Below are positions 23,481-32,917 of a DNA stretch of 64,000 nucleotides, one piece after another. Made by a program: the position numbers and the translations under genes. Location: NCBI RefSeq assembly GCF_019703515.2, contig NC_059362.1, positions 25,046,826-25,110,825 on the forward strand, in the 5' to 3' direction. The notes beneath the pieces are model-generated. The model was not told where the DNA came from, did no database searches, and saw nothing but the letters and a program-made list of their open reading frames with translations. This DNA comes from Myxocyprinus asiaticus. Taxonomy: Eukaryota; Chordata; Actinopteri; Cypriniformes; Catostomidae. Numbering within the stretch: the stretch's first letter is position 1; the number at the start of each line of letters is the position of its first letter.

Positions 23481-24390
23481 GCTCACTGGGGGAAATGCAT
23501 ATTTGCGCAGGCCAGGAGGCCAGCTGTGTGCCAGCGCATCTATGCCGAGGGGGGCCTCGGTCAGAGCGTACCAGAGCGGGCAGTCCACCTGTGCCCGTCC
23601 GAATTGACTCCAAATCAGCTGGACCACCTGAGGGTGGAGTCTCCACTCTCCCCTGAGGGTAACTTGCCGTGACAGCATGTCCGCTGTAGTATTGAGGTTG
23701 CCCGGGATGTGAGTGGCTCACAGCAACTTGAAGTGCTGCTGATTCCAGAGGAGGAGATGGCGGGCGAGTTGTGACATACAACACGTGCTTGCCCTGGATC
23801 AACGGCCGAAACCTCCACAGGGCGAGCAGCAACTCGAGGCAGTTGATGTGCCAATACAATTGCAGGCCCGTCCACAGGCTGGCGGCTGCGTGCCCATTGC
23901 AAACAGCAGCCCAGCCCATTTTGGAGGCATCCGTCGTGACCACGATGCACCTGCAGACCAGTTCTAGGGGAACACCTGCCTGTAGAAACGAGAGGTCGGT
24001 CCAAGGGCTGAAAAGACGGTGACAGACTGGCGTGATGACCATGCGATGTGTCCCGTGGCACCATGCCCATCTCGGGACTCGAGTCTGAAGCCAGTGCTGA
24101 AGCGGTCTCATATGCATCAACCCGAGTGGGGTGCCTACCGCTGAGGATGCCATATGCCCCAGGAGCCTCTGAAAAAGTTTCAGTAGAACCACTGGTTTCT
24201 GTTTGAACGCCTTCAAACAGGCCAGCACCGACTGGGCACGCTCGTTTGTAAGGTGCGCTGTTAAAAAGACTCCAGCTCCAAACCGAGAAAAGAGATGCTC
24301 TGAACCTGGAGGAGCTTGCTCTTTTCCAAGTTGACCCGAAGCCCTAGTCGGCTGAGGTGTGAGAGCACCAAGACCCTGTGTGTGCACAAC
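23480..24390 (-). pseudogene. DIRS 2 RNase H and C-terminal region
   Basis: Continues the RT polyprotein in a shifted frame: ANERAQSVLACLKAF-like connection (seen as TNERAQSVLACLKAF), then RNase H with TTDASKMGWAAVCNGHAA (catalytic Asp in TDAS), INCLELLLALWRF (catalytic Glu in CLELLA-type helix) and KHVLYVTTRPPS, where a frameshift replaces the expected Asp-Asn motif. The frame then turns to nonsense before conserved residues resume in another frame (LIWSQFGRAQVD near 23610). Non-functional. Confidence 0.7.
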
Positions 24391-25082
24391 ATGTCCCGAG
24401 AGTGAACTAGGATTAGCCAGTCATCGAGATAGTTGAGAATGCGAATGCCCAACTCCCTTAATGGGGCAAGGGCTGCCTCTGTGACCTTCGTGAAGACGCA
24501 AGGAGACAGAGATAGGCCAAAAGGGAGGACTTTGTACTGATATACCTGACCCTCAAATGCAAACCGCAGGAAGGGTCTGTGTCGAGGAAGGATCGAGACG
24601 TGGAAGTACGCATCCTTCAGGTCTACCGCCGCAAACCAATCTTGATGCCGGACACTTGCCAGAATGCATTTTTGAGTCAGCATCTTGAACGGGAGTCTGT
24701 GTAAGGCCCGGTTCAGTACTCGCAGGTCCAAAATTGGCCGCAACCCAACACCTTTTTTCGGTACGATGAAGTAGGGGCTGTAAAACCCCTTCTTCATCTC
24801 GGCCAGAGGGACAGGTTCTATCGCGCCCTTTTGAAGGAGGGTAGCAATCAAGGTAGCAGCATTTTCGTCCTTGACCAAAGTGAAGTGGATACCGCTGAAC
24901 CTGGGCGGGCGCCTGGCGAACTGAATCGCGTAGCCGAGTTGGACGGTCCGGATCAGCCATCGCGACGGATTGGAAAGCGCAAGCCACGCATCCAAGTTCT
25001 GCGCAAAGGGGACCAAGGGGACAACGTCATCGGCCGTACCGGCAGGTGGGACCTCGTGGCGGGGCAGAGCTCGAGGTGCCAC
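24261..25082 (-). pseudogene. DIRS 2 reverse transcriptase domain, best preserved
   Basis: A 273-codon open frame holds an apparently complete RT core. Residues 96-125 are the fingers (KKGFYSPYFIVPKK, GLRPILDLRVLN). 153-161 is VDLKDAYFH with the first catalytic Asp. 186-194 is LPFGLSLSP. 216-224 is LNYLDDWLI, the YxDD box with both Asp intact. 265-270 is FLGLEL. In DIRS elements RT and RNase H form one polyprotein after gag. Here the frame breaks into RNase H near 24300, so the domain is intact but the gene is not. The first Met is only a convenient start, since upstream sequence in other frames looks like the rest of ORF2. Confidence 0.8.
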
Positions 25083-25546
25083 ACCACATCATGGCCGTGC
25101 TGAGTCTAGGGATATCGAAGCACTTACCTGGCTCCTTGTGACCACCCCCCGGAGCAGCCTGGGATGGGGGAGGAAGAGGCCTGTACTCGTAACCCGTGGA
25201 GACTGCCACATCGTGGGCGGCTGTGTGCCACAGCTTGGCACTCAGGGGCGGGAGACCACCGCTGGAGCACCAATCCTGCAAGGAAAAACCCACGGACGGT
25301 AGTTGTGATGACGACCGTGCACACCGGGTATGTGACCCAGGGAGGAAGGAAACCGCTCTTTTGCTGAACTGTTGGGTACCGCAGCCACTTGGGCATGCGG
25401 CGAAATCAAACAAAAAGGCAACAAAATATTTTCCACCCGGCCCTCCACTGAGGGATGGAGTGGTCTTCTTACTAGCTCCAGGTGAGTGGGTTTTGTTGTC
25501 CCTGGGTCGCCCGTCTCAGGGGTGCTTTGACAACCTCCGTGGGTTC
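25083..25546 (-). other. DIRS 2 gag-RT linker region, decayed
   Basis: Overlapping short frames on both strands without a recognisable domain; G/C-rich compared with flanks. Corresponds by position to the end of gag and start of ORF2 in the DIRS order. Confidence 0.4.
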
Positions 25547-26111
25547 TTAGCGGCCGACTGTGAGACGGGTGGCGTCTGCTTCCTGCAGTGGGCTCCACGC
25601 CGGGGCCGGGCCGAAGGGGTCCGGTGCAGTCACCACAGGGGGACGCCCTTCGCGATGAGCAGATGGGGTGCGGGATCTTGAGCCGCGCCGGGGCAGGATG
25701 TGCTGGATAGCCTCCGTCTGCTGCTTCACTCCCGAGAACTGCTGGGCAAAGTCCTCGATGGTGTCGCCGAATAGGCCAGCCTGGGAAACGGGGGGAGCAA
25801 GAAACCGTGTCTTGTCGGCCTCACCCATCTCGACCAGGTTGAGCCAAAGGTGGAACTCCTGGACCACTAATGTGGCCATCGTCCGCCCGAGAGACCGCGC
25901 CGTGACCTTTGTCGCTCGGAGAGCGAGGTCGGTCGCCGAGCACAGTTCCTGCATCAAATCTGGGGCGGAACAACCCTTGTGCAGTTCTTTCAACGCCTTG
26001 GCTTGGTGGACCTGCAGGAGAGCCATGGCGTGCAGGGCAGAGGCGGCTTTTCCAGCAGTGCTGTAGGCTTTAGCCGTCAGGGACGACGTGAACCTACAGG
26101 GCTTGGACGGG
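25547..26111 (-). pseudogene. DIRS 2 gag-like ORF, N-terminus deleted
   Basis: The 159-codon frame (25547-26026) begins within MALLQVHQAKALKELHKG and continues LWLNLVEMGEADKTRFLAPP, VEDF-like DTIEDFAQQFSGVKQQTEAI and a basic tail. It is clearly homologous to the second half of the DIRS 3 gag frame. Upstream, at about 26111, homology to gag stops after the equivalent of a GACGGGAGCTT block and jumps to the leader sequence (AAATATACTCTTTTAG), so roughly 200 codons including the cysteine-rich head are deleted. Confidence 0.75.
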
Positions 26112-26324
26112 AGCTTAGGGTGAAAATTTTAGAGAAATATACTCTTTTAGAGGAAAAAGCTCTTTCAGAAAATATACTCTCTTTTTTTTTCTGCCGAAGT
26201 GCCCAGGGGCGTTCTCTGCAGTGCAGCAGTGCAGAGGAGGGAGAAGCCACTGAAATGCACCGTCAGATCCAGCAGAGGTGAATGAACAGTAGAAATTCAG
26301 CTCAGTGAGCATGACCGTTCGGCT

Positions 26325-26519
26325 CCGAAGAGAAAATCTGAATGAGTGGTTGCATACCAGTTCCTTTTATACCCGTATGTCCGGGGGAGTGACATGCAAA
26401 TACCACTCGCCAATATTCATTGGCTTTTTATCAAAGACCAGAGGTGTCTCAGGCTCCCAAGAGTGACCCCCTAGTGTCACTACATCGACACAACGTCGAG
26501 TGAGTGACAGATAGGGAAC
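26325..26519. repeat. DIRS 2 right inverted terminal repeat
   Basis: Mirror of the left ITR and, on the minus strand, the 5' end of the element. Sharp right boundary at GGGAAC/TGTACT. Confidence 0.85.
26365..26371 (-). promoter_or_regulatory. TATA-box-like motif in right ITR (element sense strand)
   Basis: TATAAAA on the minus strand, upstream of gag, in the position expected for the element promoter. The same motif is conserved in DIRS 3 (about 32240) and DIRS 4 (about 52182). Confidence 0.5.
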
Positions 26520-28203
26520 TGTACTGTTTGATACATTACCGATGTTCCAGCAGAGAAAGCTTCACCAATCAGAGAACCGTGGCAAACGAAGCCCGCGAAA
26601 TGTGCTTCAGAGCGTCCGACCACTCCCATGACGCACTGTGAATGACGTAATTGAGTCGGGGTCTCTTCACCCTTAAACTACTTATCTATTTGTACAGATC
26701 GGAATATTCTGCAATAAACTTAATATATATTGTTTCTATACTAATAATCAACAACCTAAATCAATAGTTTTATACATTCCCATAATTTTTTATTAAATTA
26801 CATCATTCGCAATGCTTCATTGAATTGTCGTCCGTGCCCTCATGAAATACGGTAAGTACATAGCCTTGTACCTTTGTCTCTTTTTCTGATTTTCAAATAC
26901 TTTTTTGGCTCAAAACAAAGTTTGTGATGTTGTTATTTACCTCGGAGCTGGTTGGTTTGCTTCATGGCTTACAACTCTTTTATGAAGGATTTAATGAAAA
27001 GTCTATGGTAAAAATGAATGGGCGGGCACTGTTGCGCTCTATTATGGTGCTTTATGAAGCTTGAAAGATCTAGTCCCTATTCATTGTAATTGCATGGATA
27101 AAAGCAACCAGTACACTGTCTATTTTTGTGTGCTACCAATAGAAGAAAAGTATTTTGGAACAACAATAGGGTACTGGTGCTTTCATTGTTTCACCAAAAG
27201 CTTGATCTTGTCGAGATTGTGTTGACCATTTGTCTGCCATAAATTGCATAAAACAGTAAGCAGAATGGGAATTATCTTGGTCTCTCCCTTTAGTTTTGGC
27301 TCTCTGTCTTTCTGTTTGCATGTCTGGAGGGATGAGGCTTTGCTGTTAAAGTGAACAGCATGGGACTGGCATGCGTTGAGGTCTCTGTGTCTTACTGTAG
27401 ATCGATTCTGACACATTCTTTACCAACAATCTCCCTGTGATAGAAACCAATGAATAAAAATCAGAAGCTATTTGTTGGCTGGTGAAGAGCCATATGTGCA
27501 AGGGAGGGTCTCCTTTAATCCATGTAATAGGTTATTGACTTTGACCCTTTGAGAGCTGGGTTTGAGCTATTAGGTCGGATTTAACTTACATTACCGTTTA
27601 GCCTGTGGGATTATCAAGCTTCTTTTTATTTCTGTTCTCTCTTGCTGTGCTTCACCCCCAGAAAGCTTTAAAGATGTCACTTAATGTTCTCTAAATATGC
27701 TGTTTTACACATTTGTAGCCCGCAGTAGAAAAAGACAGCCAGCCCAGTTCCTGTGGTTCCATGATTTTTTTTCTGGCTGGAGTATCCCTTTGAAGGCCTC
27801 ATTAAATGGCACATTTTAACAGTGTTTAACTGTGATTCATTAAAGGGACATCAAGCATTTCCCTAACTGATTACAAACTGAACTGATTCATAATGAATTG
27901 ACATGATGATCCCTGATCATATTTCACGCTCTATTCAAATTGACAAATAGCTTCTTCAAAAATGTTGAGATTAAAAACAAATAAAGACAGATGTCAGATG
28001 ATAATAAAGGGCAGCTTCAACCATGTGAAGGAGATAAACTCTTGACACATAAACTGATGTTAGGGAAATCTCATTTAAACCTCTAGCAACTTTTTATTCA
28101 GAGCCAGAATGCACTTTGAGAAGCTCAGTAATTTATTTAGAAGGACATATATTCACTTTGTTCTGATTGGCTGACAAAGTTAGCATATTTTGGGTTTACA
28201 TGG
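26520..28203. other. Unassigned sequence
   Basis: No gene or repeat structure recognised. Small minus-strand frames at 27133-27416 lack motif support. Confidence 0.5.
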
Positions 28204-28211
28204 CACATACC

Positions 28212-28794
28212 CAGTGTTTGATAATAGCATCGCTACAAACAGCAAAGCGAACAAAATTTTTCAGTAGAAGGGTGGTAGCATTGCTCATTTTTAAATAAAT
28301 TAAGTAAATGGGTAACCTTATCACTTGTTCCCTGAAAATATTACAGCAATCAATTTGTGTGTCTGTTTTTTTTTTTTTTTGTCGACTTTTCAGTACCAGA
28401 ACTAGTGATGCTGATTCAGATATGAATCAATCTTTTGAGTCTGTTCTTTTTAATGAATCGGTCAAACAGTTAAGCAAAACGGTCTGAATCATTTGCGATG
28501 ATCCTTTGGAAGGAATCCTATGATTCCTTTCTTTTGCCAGTGACGAAGAAGGTCTTACGTTCAACACCTTTATGTTTATGTTTTTTAATAAATTATTTAG
28601 ATCAAAATACAGCTGACTATTTTTGTGCTTAAATGAAAAAAAAAAAAAAGCTTCAATGTAGCAAGCTGCTTTTGCCATGTAGCTTTTAGCGTAACTTGCT
28701 ACTTTAGCTTAGTTTTTAACTTTGCTTAGCTATTTTTTCTATACTCTGCTGTAGCTTAGCTAGCTAATTTTTTTTAGTAGCTTACCAAACACTG
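28212..28794. mobile_element. hAT-type MITE with perfect 8-bp target duplication
   Basis: Ends CAGTGTTTGATAA and inverted CAGTGTTTGGTAA. Exact 8-bp direct repeats CACATACC flank it at 28204-28211 and 28795-28802. The interior is AT-rich, contains a T-run at 28366-28380 and an A-run at 28636-28649, and encodes nothing. A GCTTAGCTAGCTAA-rich right part is typical of its kind in fish. The perfect duplication fixes both boundaries. Confidence 0.9.
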
Positions 28795-28802
28795 CACATA
28801 CC

Positions 28803-29701
28803 ACTCATCTTCCATACAATGACTCAGTAAATCAACATCACAGGGCGAAAAAAACTGAATCACAATAGGATTCCTTTAAAAACAACATAATCCAGCTAGT
28901 TCTAAAACCAGCAACTGCAAAGTGACTCACTGTCTGTAGTTGCTGCCTCAGGTAAAAGAACAACTTAATCATTAAGTTAGAGCAAAGTTGTATAAATTGT
29001 TGTATGGCTCATTCTCTTGCTCTATGAGGCAGCAAGTAGTGATAACGGCAGAACTGAGAGGCTTTGTCGAGACTTGAATATGCACTTTGGAAAATCATCT
29101 TCGGGCAGCCATTACACCGTCATTATCGAGATTTGAGTGCACTTTCAGAGTGGTTTGATTGCCACAGTCAAAATCCCATGTCAAAGTTTGTTTTAATTAC
29201 TCTAAACAGGTGTTGCTAAGCAAGCGACAGATAACAAAATCATCAGTTGCATTTGCAAAACAATGAACATGAAGCAACAGACATGACTGTCATTTAAAAT
29301 GACTTTGCATAATTATGCATCCATTGAATAATTTTGCATAATAATTAATGTGCTAATGCTCCCCATGAGAATCTAAAGCATGGATCATAAACCTGAGAAA
29401 CCGAATGGGTTTGTGTGTAATTGCTGTCCATTCTCTTTAATGTGTGCATACCAGTGACAGGTCAAATGAATTCAAACGGTAAAGATAACCTTGCACAATA
29501 TAAAGCAGTGGTTCTTAGACGGTAAAGGGGCGATCACATTAGATGAACATTATTTCAGATAACGCAATGGACAAGATATGATGTCACGCATGAGGGCATC
29601 TGGTTTTAATAAATAATAAATCACAAATAGAAAATAATAGTAAAATTGGTATTATACATTAAAATATTCCAACTACTCACTTTCCTGCCACAATAAAAAA
29701 C
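28803..29701. other. Unassigned sequence
   Basis: No gene recognised. The block at 29525-29560 (GGGGCGATCACATTAGATGA) resembles a TIR seen in fish transposons, but no confident partner was found. Confidence 0.4.
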
Positions 29702-29840
29702 GTCCTGGTTACTTTCGTTTCAGGAGGGACACAACGTCTCGTTCCCTCCATCAGGGAACGGAGGTTACGAAAGTAACCAGGACGTTCCCTATCTGTCACT
29801 CACTCAATCTTGTGTCGATGTAGTGACACTAGGGGTCCCT
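29702..29840. repeat. DIRS 3 collapsed left end plus ICR
   Basis: GTCCTGGTTACTTTCGT (29702-29718) and its perfect inverse ACGAAAGTAACCAGGAC (29767-29783) flank 48 nt. The second copy is fused to ATTCCC-like GTTCCCTATCTGTCACTCAC (29784 on), a copy of the right terminus. Thus the ICR is whole but about 240 bp of left ITR normally lying between are gone. Confidence 0.8.
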
Positions 29841-30309
29841 ATACGAAATGCCACAATAAGTTGAACTGTGTTACGTGGACTGGCAGTGCGAGACGGGCAG
29901 ACCGCTGTGTGCCTTGTAGCCAGTGCACCAGGCCGTCACGTAACCTCCCCCAACGCTCTTATGAGTGTCGAACGGTCCTTCTGGAACAAGTTGACTGCAC
30001 AAAAAATAGGGACAGGCTAGCCCAGTCGTGGCTTCTTTTCCTCTCTTTTCTCCCCAGAAAGAGTGGAATTTGTTTACCGACTGGGGCCATAAATGTCAAA
30101 GTTGGGGGGTGTCACTCCCAAGGGGAAGACACCACGGAGACCACACCCCGCCCGGGGGGGGGGGGGGTATTTTGAGTGGAAATATGTCACATGGTCTTAC
30201 CAAGTCTTGTCGGAAATATGTCATGTGGAGAAGTCCCATGGTAGGGCCTACCCGAGAGGAGAGGAACTCTACAAACACAGTGACCGGGGGCAGAGGAACC
30301 ACTGCACCA

Positions 30310-30655
30310 CTGATCTGACCGCGCATCTCTGGGGGTCTTTGCATCGGGAAGAACACCACTTAGTGAACAGACAGCACTTCAAGGCATACAGGCGCCTCAT
30401 AGAGTGAGCCCTAGCCTGAGTGATTGTGTCTACCACCACGGGTGGTAGGCCACTTAGGTCTTCCGCATCCCGTCCAGGGGCCAGACATGGAGGTTCCAGA
30501 GGTCTGGTCGGGGGTGCCAGATGGTGCCCCTTCCCTGAGAAAGAAGGTCCTTCCTCAGGGGAATTTGCCGGGAGCGTGAGGTCCGAGAACTACACCTAGG
30601 TGGGCCAGTAGGGTGCTACCAGGATGACCTGCTCCTTATCCTCCCTGACCTTGCA
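30310..30655 (-). pseudogene. DIRS 3 C-terminal RT-polyprotein / YR N-terminal remnant
   Basis: Read on the minus strand from 30655: TLCKVREDKEQVILVAPYWP, then after stops SDLTLPANSPE, GRDAEDLSGLPPVVVDTI and ARAHSMRRLYALKCCLFTKW, ending near 30310. The first block is the conserved C-terminal end of the RT/RNase H ORF in this DIRS family (DIRS 2 has the neighbouring DALAHSWP block). The later block is the run-in to YR. The tyrosine recombinase proper has been deleted. Confidence 0.6.
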
Positions 30656-30664
30656 CAGGGTCTG

Positions 30665-31972
30665 TGCGGGGTCTTGAGCCGCACCAGGGCAGGATATGTT
30701 GAATGGCCTCCGTCTGCTGCTTCACCGCCGAGAACTGCTGGGCAAAGTCCTCGACGGTGAAGCCGAACAGGCCAACCTGGGAGATGGGGGCGTCAAGGAA
30801 CCGTGCCTTGTCATCCTCTCTCATCTCGACCAGGTTGAGCCAGAGGTGACGTTCCTGGACCACCAGGGTGGACATCGCCCACCTGAGAGACCGCGCCGTG
30901 ACCTTCGTTGCCTGGAGAGTGAGGTCGGGCACCGAGTGCAGTTCCTGCATCAATCCCGGGTCGGAACTACCCTCGTGCAGTTCTTTCAGTGCCTTGGCTT
31001 GGTGTACCTGCAGGAGAGCCATGGCATGCAGGGCAGAGGCGGCTTGTCCAGCAGCGCCATAGGCCTTAGCCCTCAGAGATGACGTGAACGTACAGGCCCT
31101 GGACGGGAGCTTCAGGCGCCCGCACCAGGTGGTGGCGCTCTGTGGGCACAAGTGCACCGCGAGCGCCTTATCCACCTGGGGGATCCCCGAATAGCCCCTG
31201 GCCACCCCACCATCGAGGGTAGTGAGGGCGGGGGAGCTGAGAGACCGGTATCGGGTCCTGAAAGGTGCCCTCCATGATCTTTTCAGCTCCTCATGCACCT
31301 CCGGGAAGAAAGGAACCGGGTCTGGGAGCGGCCGTGAGCAACACTCCGAGCCGAGGAACCAATCATTGAGCTGCGAGGGTTCAGGGGAGAGTGGAGGGTT
31401 CCACTCTAACCTGACACTCACGGCTGCTGGGCAAGCATGTCGGCCAGCTCTGTGTTGGCCTGCGACTGGGTGACCGTGCCCGAGGGAGGAAGCCCAGCCG
31501 AAGCCTCCATGTCGGACTGAACGAGCCCACTCTCCATTGCTGCACTCGAGAGCTCATCATCTTCCCGGGCCCTGAATAAGAGGTCAAACTCACCCTGAGA
31601 CGAGCTGGTGGTCTCATCCAAGAGCCCGACCGATGCAAGCGAGCGTGCTGAGGAATGGGAGGTCCGTGGGGGGATACCCGGTGGAGGTGCTCCCATTGAG
31701 GTCCCCAAATTGCCCCCAGTGCTAACCGCCGCGGCCTCATACCTGTAGGTACAAGGACCGAGGCGGGGAGCCACTGGGGTGGCTTGCTTTCTTACGAAGG
31801 CAAGCCACGACCGCAACGTTGCCATGGTCATGTTCTCGCAATGAGGACAAGACCCATCCACGAACGATGTCTCCGTGTGGGCAGTGCCCAGACACTTAAG
31901 ACAAAGATCGTGGCCGTCAGAAGCCGAGAGATAACGACCGCAACCAGGAATAACACACAAACGGAAAGGCAT
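30665..31972 (-). pseudogene. DIRS 3 gag-like ORF with cysteine-rich head
   Basis: The N-terminal frame (31972-31418, 184 codons) starts at an ATG and has Cys/His spacing fit for zinc binding: Cys6, Cys11, His21, Cys24, Cys27, His32, Cys42 and Cys45 (MPFRLCVIPGCGRYL to GSCPHCENM). It then turns Ser/Pro-rich and acidic. At 31420 it hits TGA, and the homologous protein continues in another frame to about 30665 (VPFFPEVHEELKRSW, LTTLDGGVARGYSGIP, ALHAMALLQVHQAKALKELH, VEDFAQQFSAVKQQTEAI). One frameshift near 31421 is therefore the only lesion visible. It is the most complete gag here and defines what DIRS 2 and 4 have lost. Function as nucleocapsid is inferred from position. Confidence 0.75.
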
Positions 31973-32184
31973 CTTTAAAAAGACGTTCCGTGTGTGCCGC
32001 TCTTTTAGTGAAGAAAATATACTCTTTTAGAATATACTCTTTTTGTTGTATGTTTGTTTCTGCCGAAGCGCCCAGGGGCATTCTCTGCACTGCACCGGTG
32101 CAGCGGGGGAGATGCCACTGAAATGCGCCATAAGAATCCAGCAGAGGAGGTGAATGAAATTGCGGCGAATTCAGCTCAATGAAT

Positions 32185-32391
32185 AGAACTGCTCGGCTCC
32201 GAAGAGAAAATCTGAATAAGTGGTTGCCTACCAGCTCCTTTTATACCGTATGTCCGGGGGAGTGGCATGCAAATTCCACTCACCAATTCCCATTGGCCTT
32301 TTTTCAAAGATCAGAGGTGTTTGGGGCTCCCAAGAGTGACCCCTAGTGTCACTACATCGACACAACGTCGAGTGAGTGACAAATAGGGAAC
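32185..32391. repeat. DIRS 3 right inverted terminal repeat
   Basis: Homologous to 26325-26519 and 52140-52335. It contains the inverted TATAAAAGGAGCTGG and TCGACGTTGTGTCGATGTAG blocks. It no longer has a left partner in this copy. Confidence 0.8.
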
Positions 32392-32917
32392 ATTATGCTT
32401 TGAAATATTTATTCTTTGTAATGAGTCAAGAGATTAGTGGATGAAATTTCAGTCTTCTATCAGTCACGCATCTTCTTGTCATCCGGATTTGCTGGTCAAA
32501 GTTTACCAAACATAAACTTTCAAGCGCAGCGGATTGCAAAATTTGCTTACGTGAGCTTGCATTTCCGGTCTCCTGCATTCAGATGCATATGATTGTGAGT
32601 GAATTGAGCGCAAGTGTAGCGTGAACACACACATAAATTGAGGGTTGCAGGTCTGTTATGACAGGGTCATGGACAGCAGAATAAATGCTAAATGCAAATA
32701 ACAAAATGCAATTAACCATATTGTGTATAGGATAGCAAAATAACTAAGTTTATTAACTATTAAAATGGAGGAAATATTTCCCATATGTGTCTTTTGTTGT
32801 TAAGACTACTCATAGCCAGTTGGCTTGAGACATGACTTGAACTCTAAATTAGAGACTTCTGAACAACACAAAAATGTGAAAATGTGCAGTCAAATGTGCA
32901 GCATATAGCTGATCATC
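32392..32917. other. Unassigned spacer
   Basis: No gene recognised. It may hold the 5' UTR of the L2-like LINE that follows, whose 5' boundary is not visible. Confidence 0.4.

Larger units (their letters stand above)
22188..26519 (-). mobile_element. DIRS-like retrotransposon 2
   Basis: Minus-strand element of 4.3 kb with ITRs, an ICR, a partial gag, a nearly intact RT core, an RNase H part and a YR stub. The right end ends ACAGATAGGGAAC and the left begins TCATGGTTACTTGTG; both boundaries follow from the ICR, where the two ends meet. It belongs to the same subfamily as DIRS 3 and 4, with shared GTGTCGATGTAGTGACACTA termini. Compared with those copies it lost the N-terminal half of gag and most of YR but kept RT. 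Confidence 0.85.
29702..32391 (-). mobile_element. DIRS-like retrotransposon 3, deletion derivative
   Basis: Minus-strand copy of the DIRS 2/4 subfamily, 2.7 kb. The right ITR is complete. The left ITR has collapsed: 17 bp of the terminus (29702-29718) are followed at once by the ICR. The coding part consists of the longest gag in the window (31972-30665), then a junction near 30655 to the C-terminal end of the RT polyprotein (30655-30310). RT core, RNase H and nearly all of YR are missing. Right boundary at AAATAGGGAAC/ATTATG. Confidence 0.85.

Noticed and set aside
29525..32645. Larger TIR transposon into which DIRS 3 inserted (GGGGCGATCACATTAGA versus inverted GTGTTCACGCTACACTT)
   Set aside because: The end similarity is short and imperfect and no target duplication was found.
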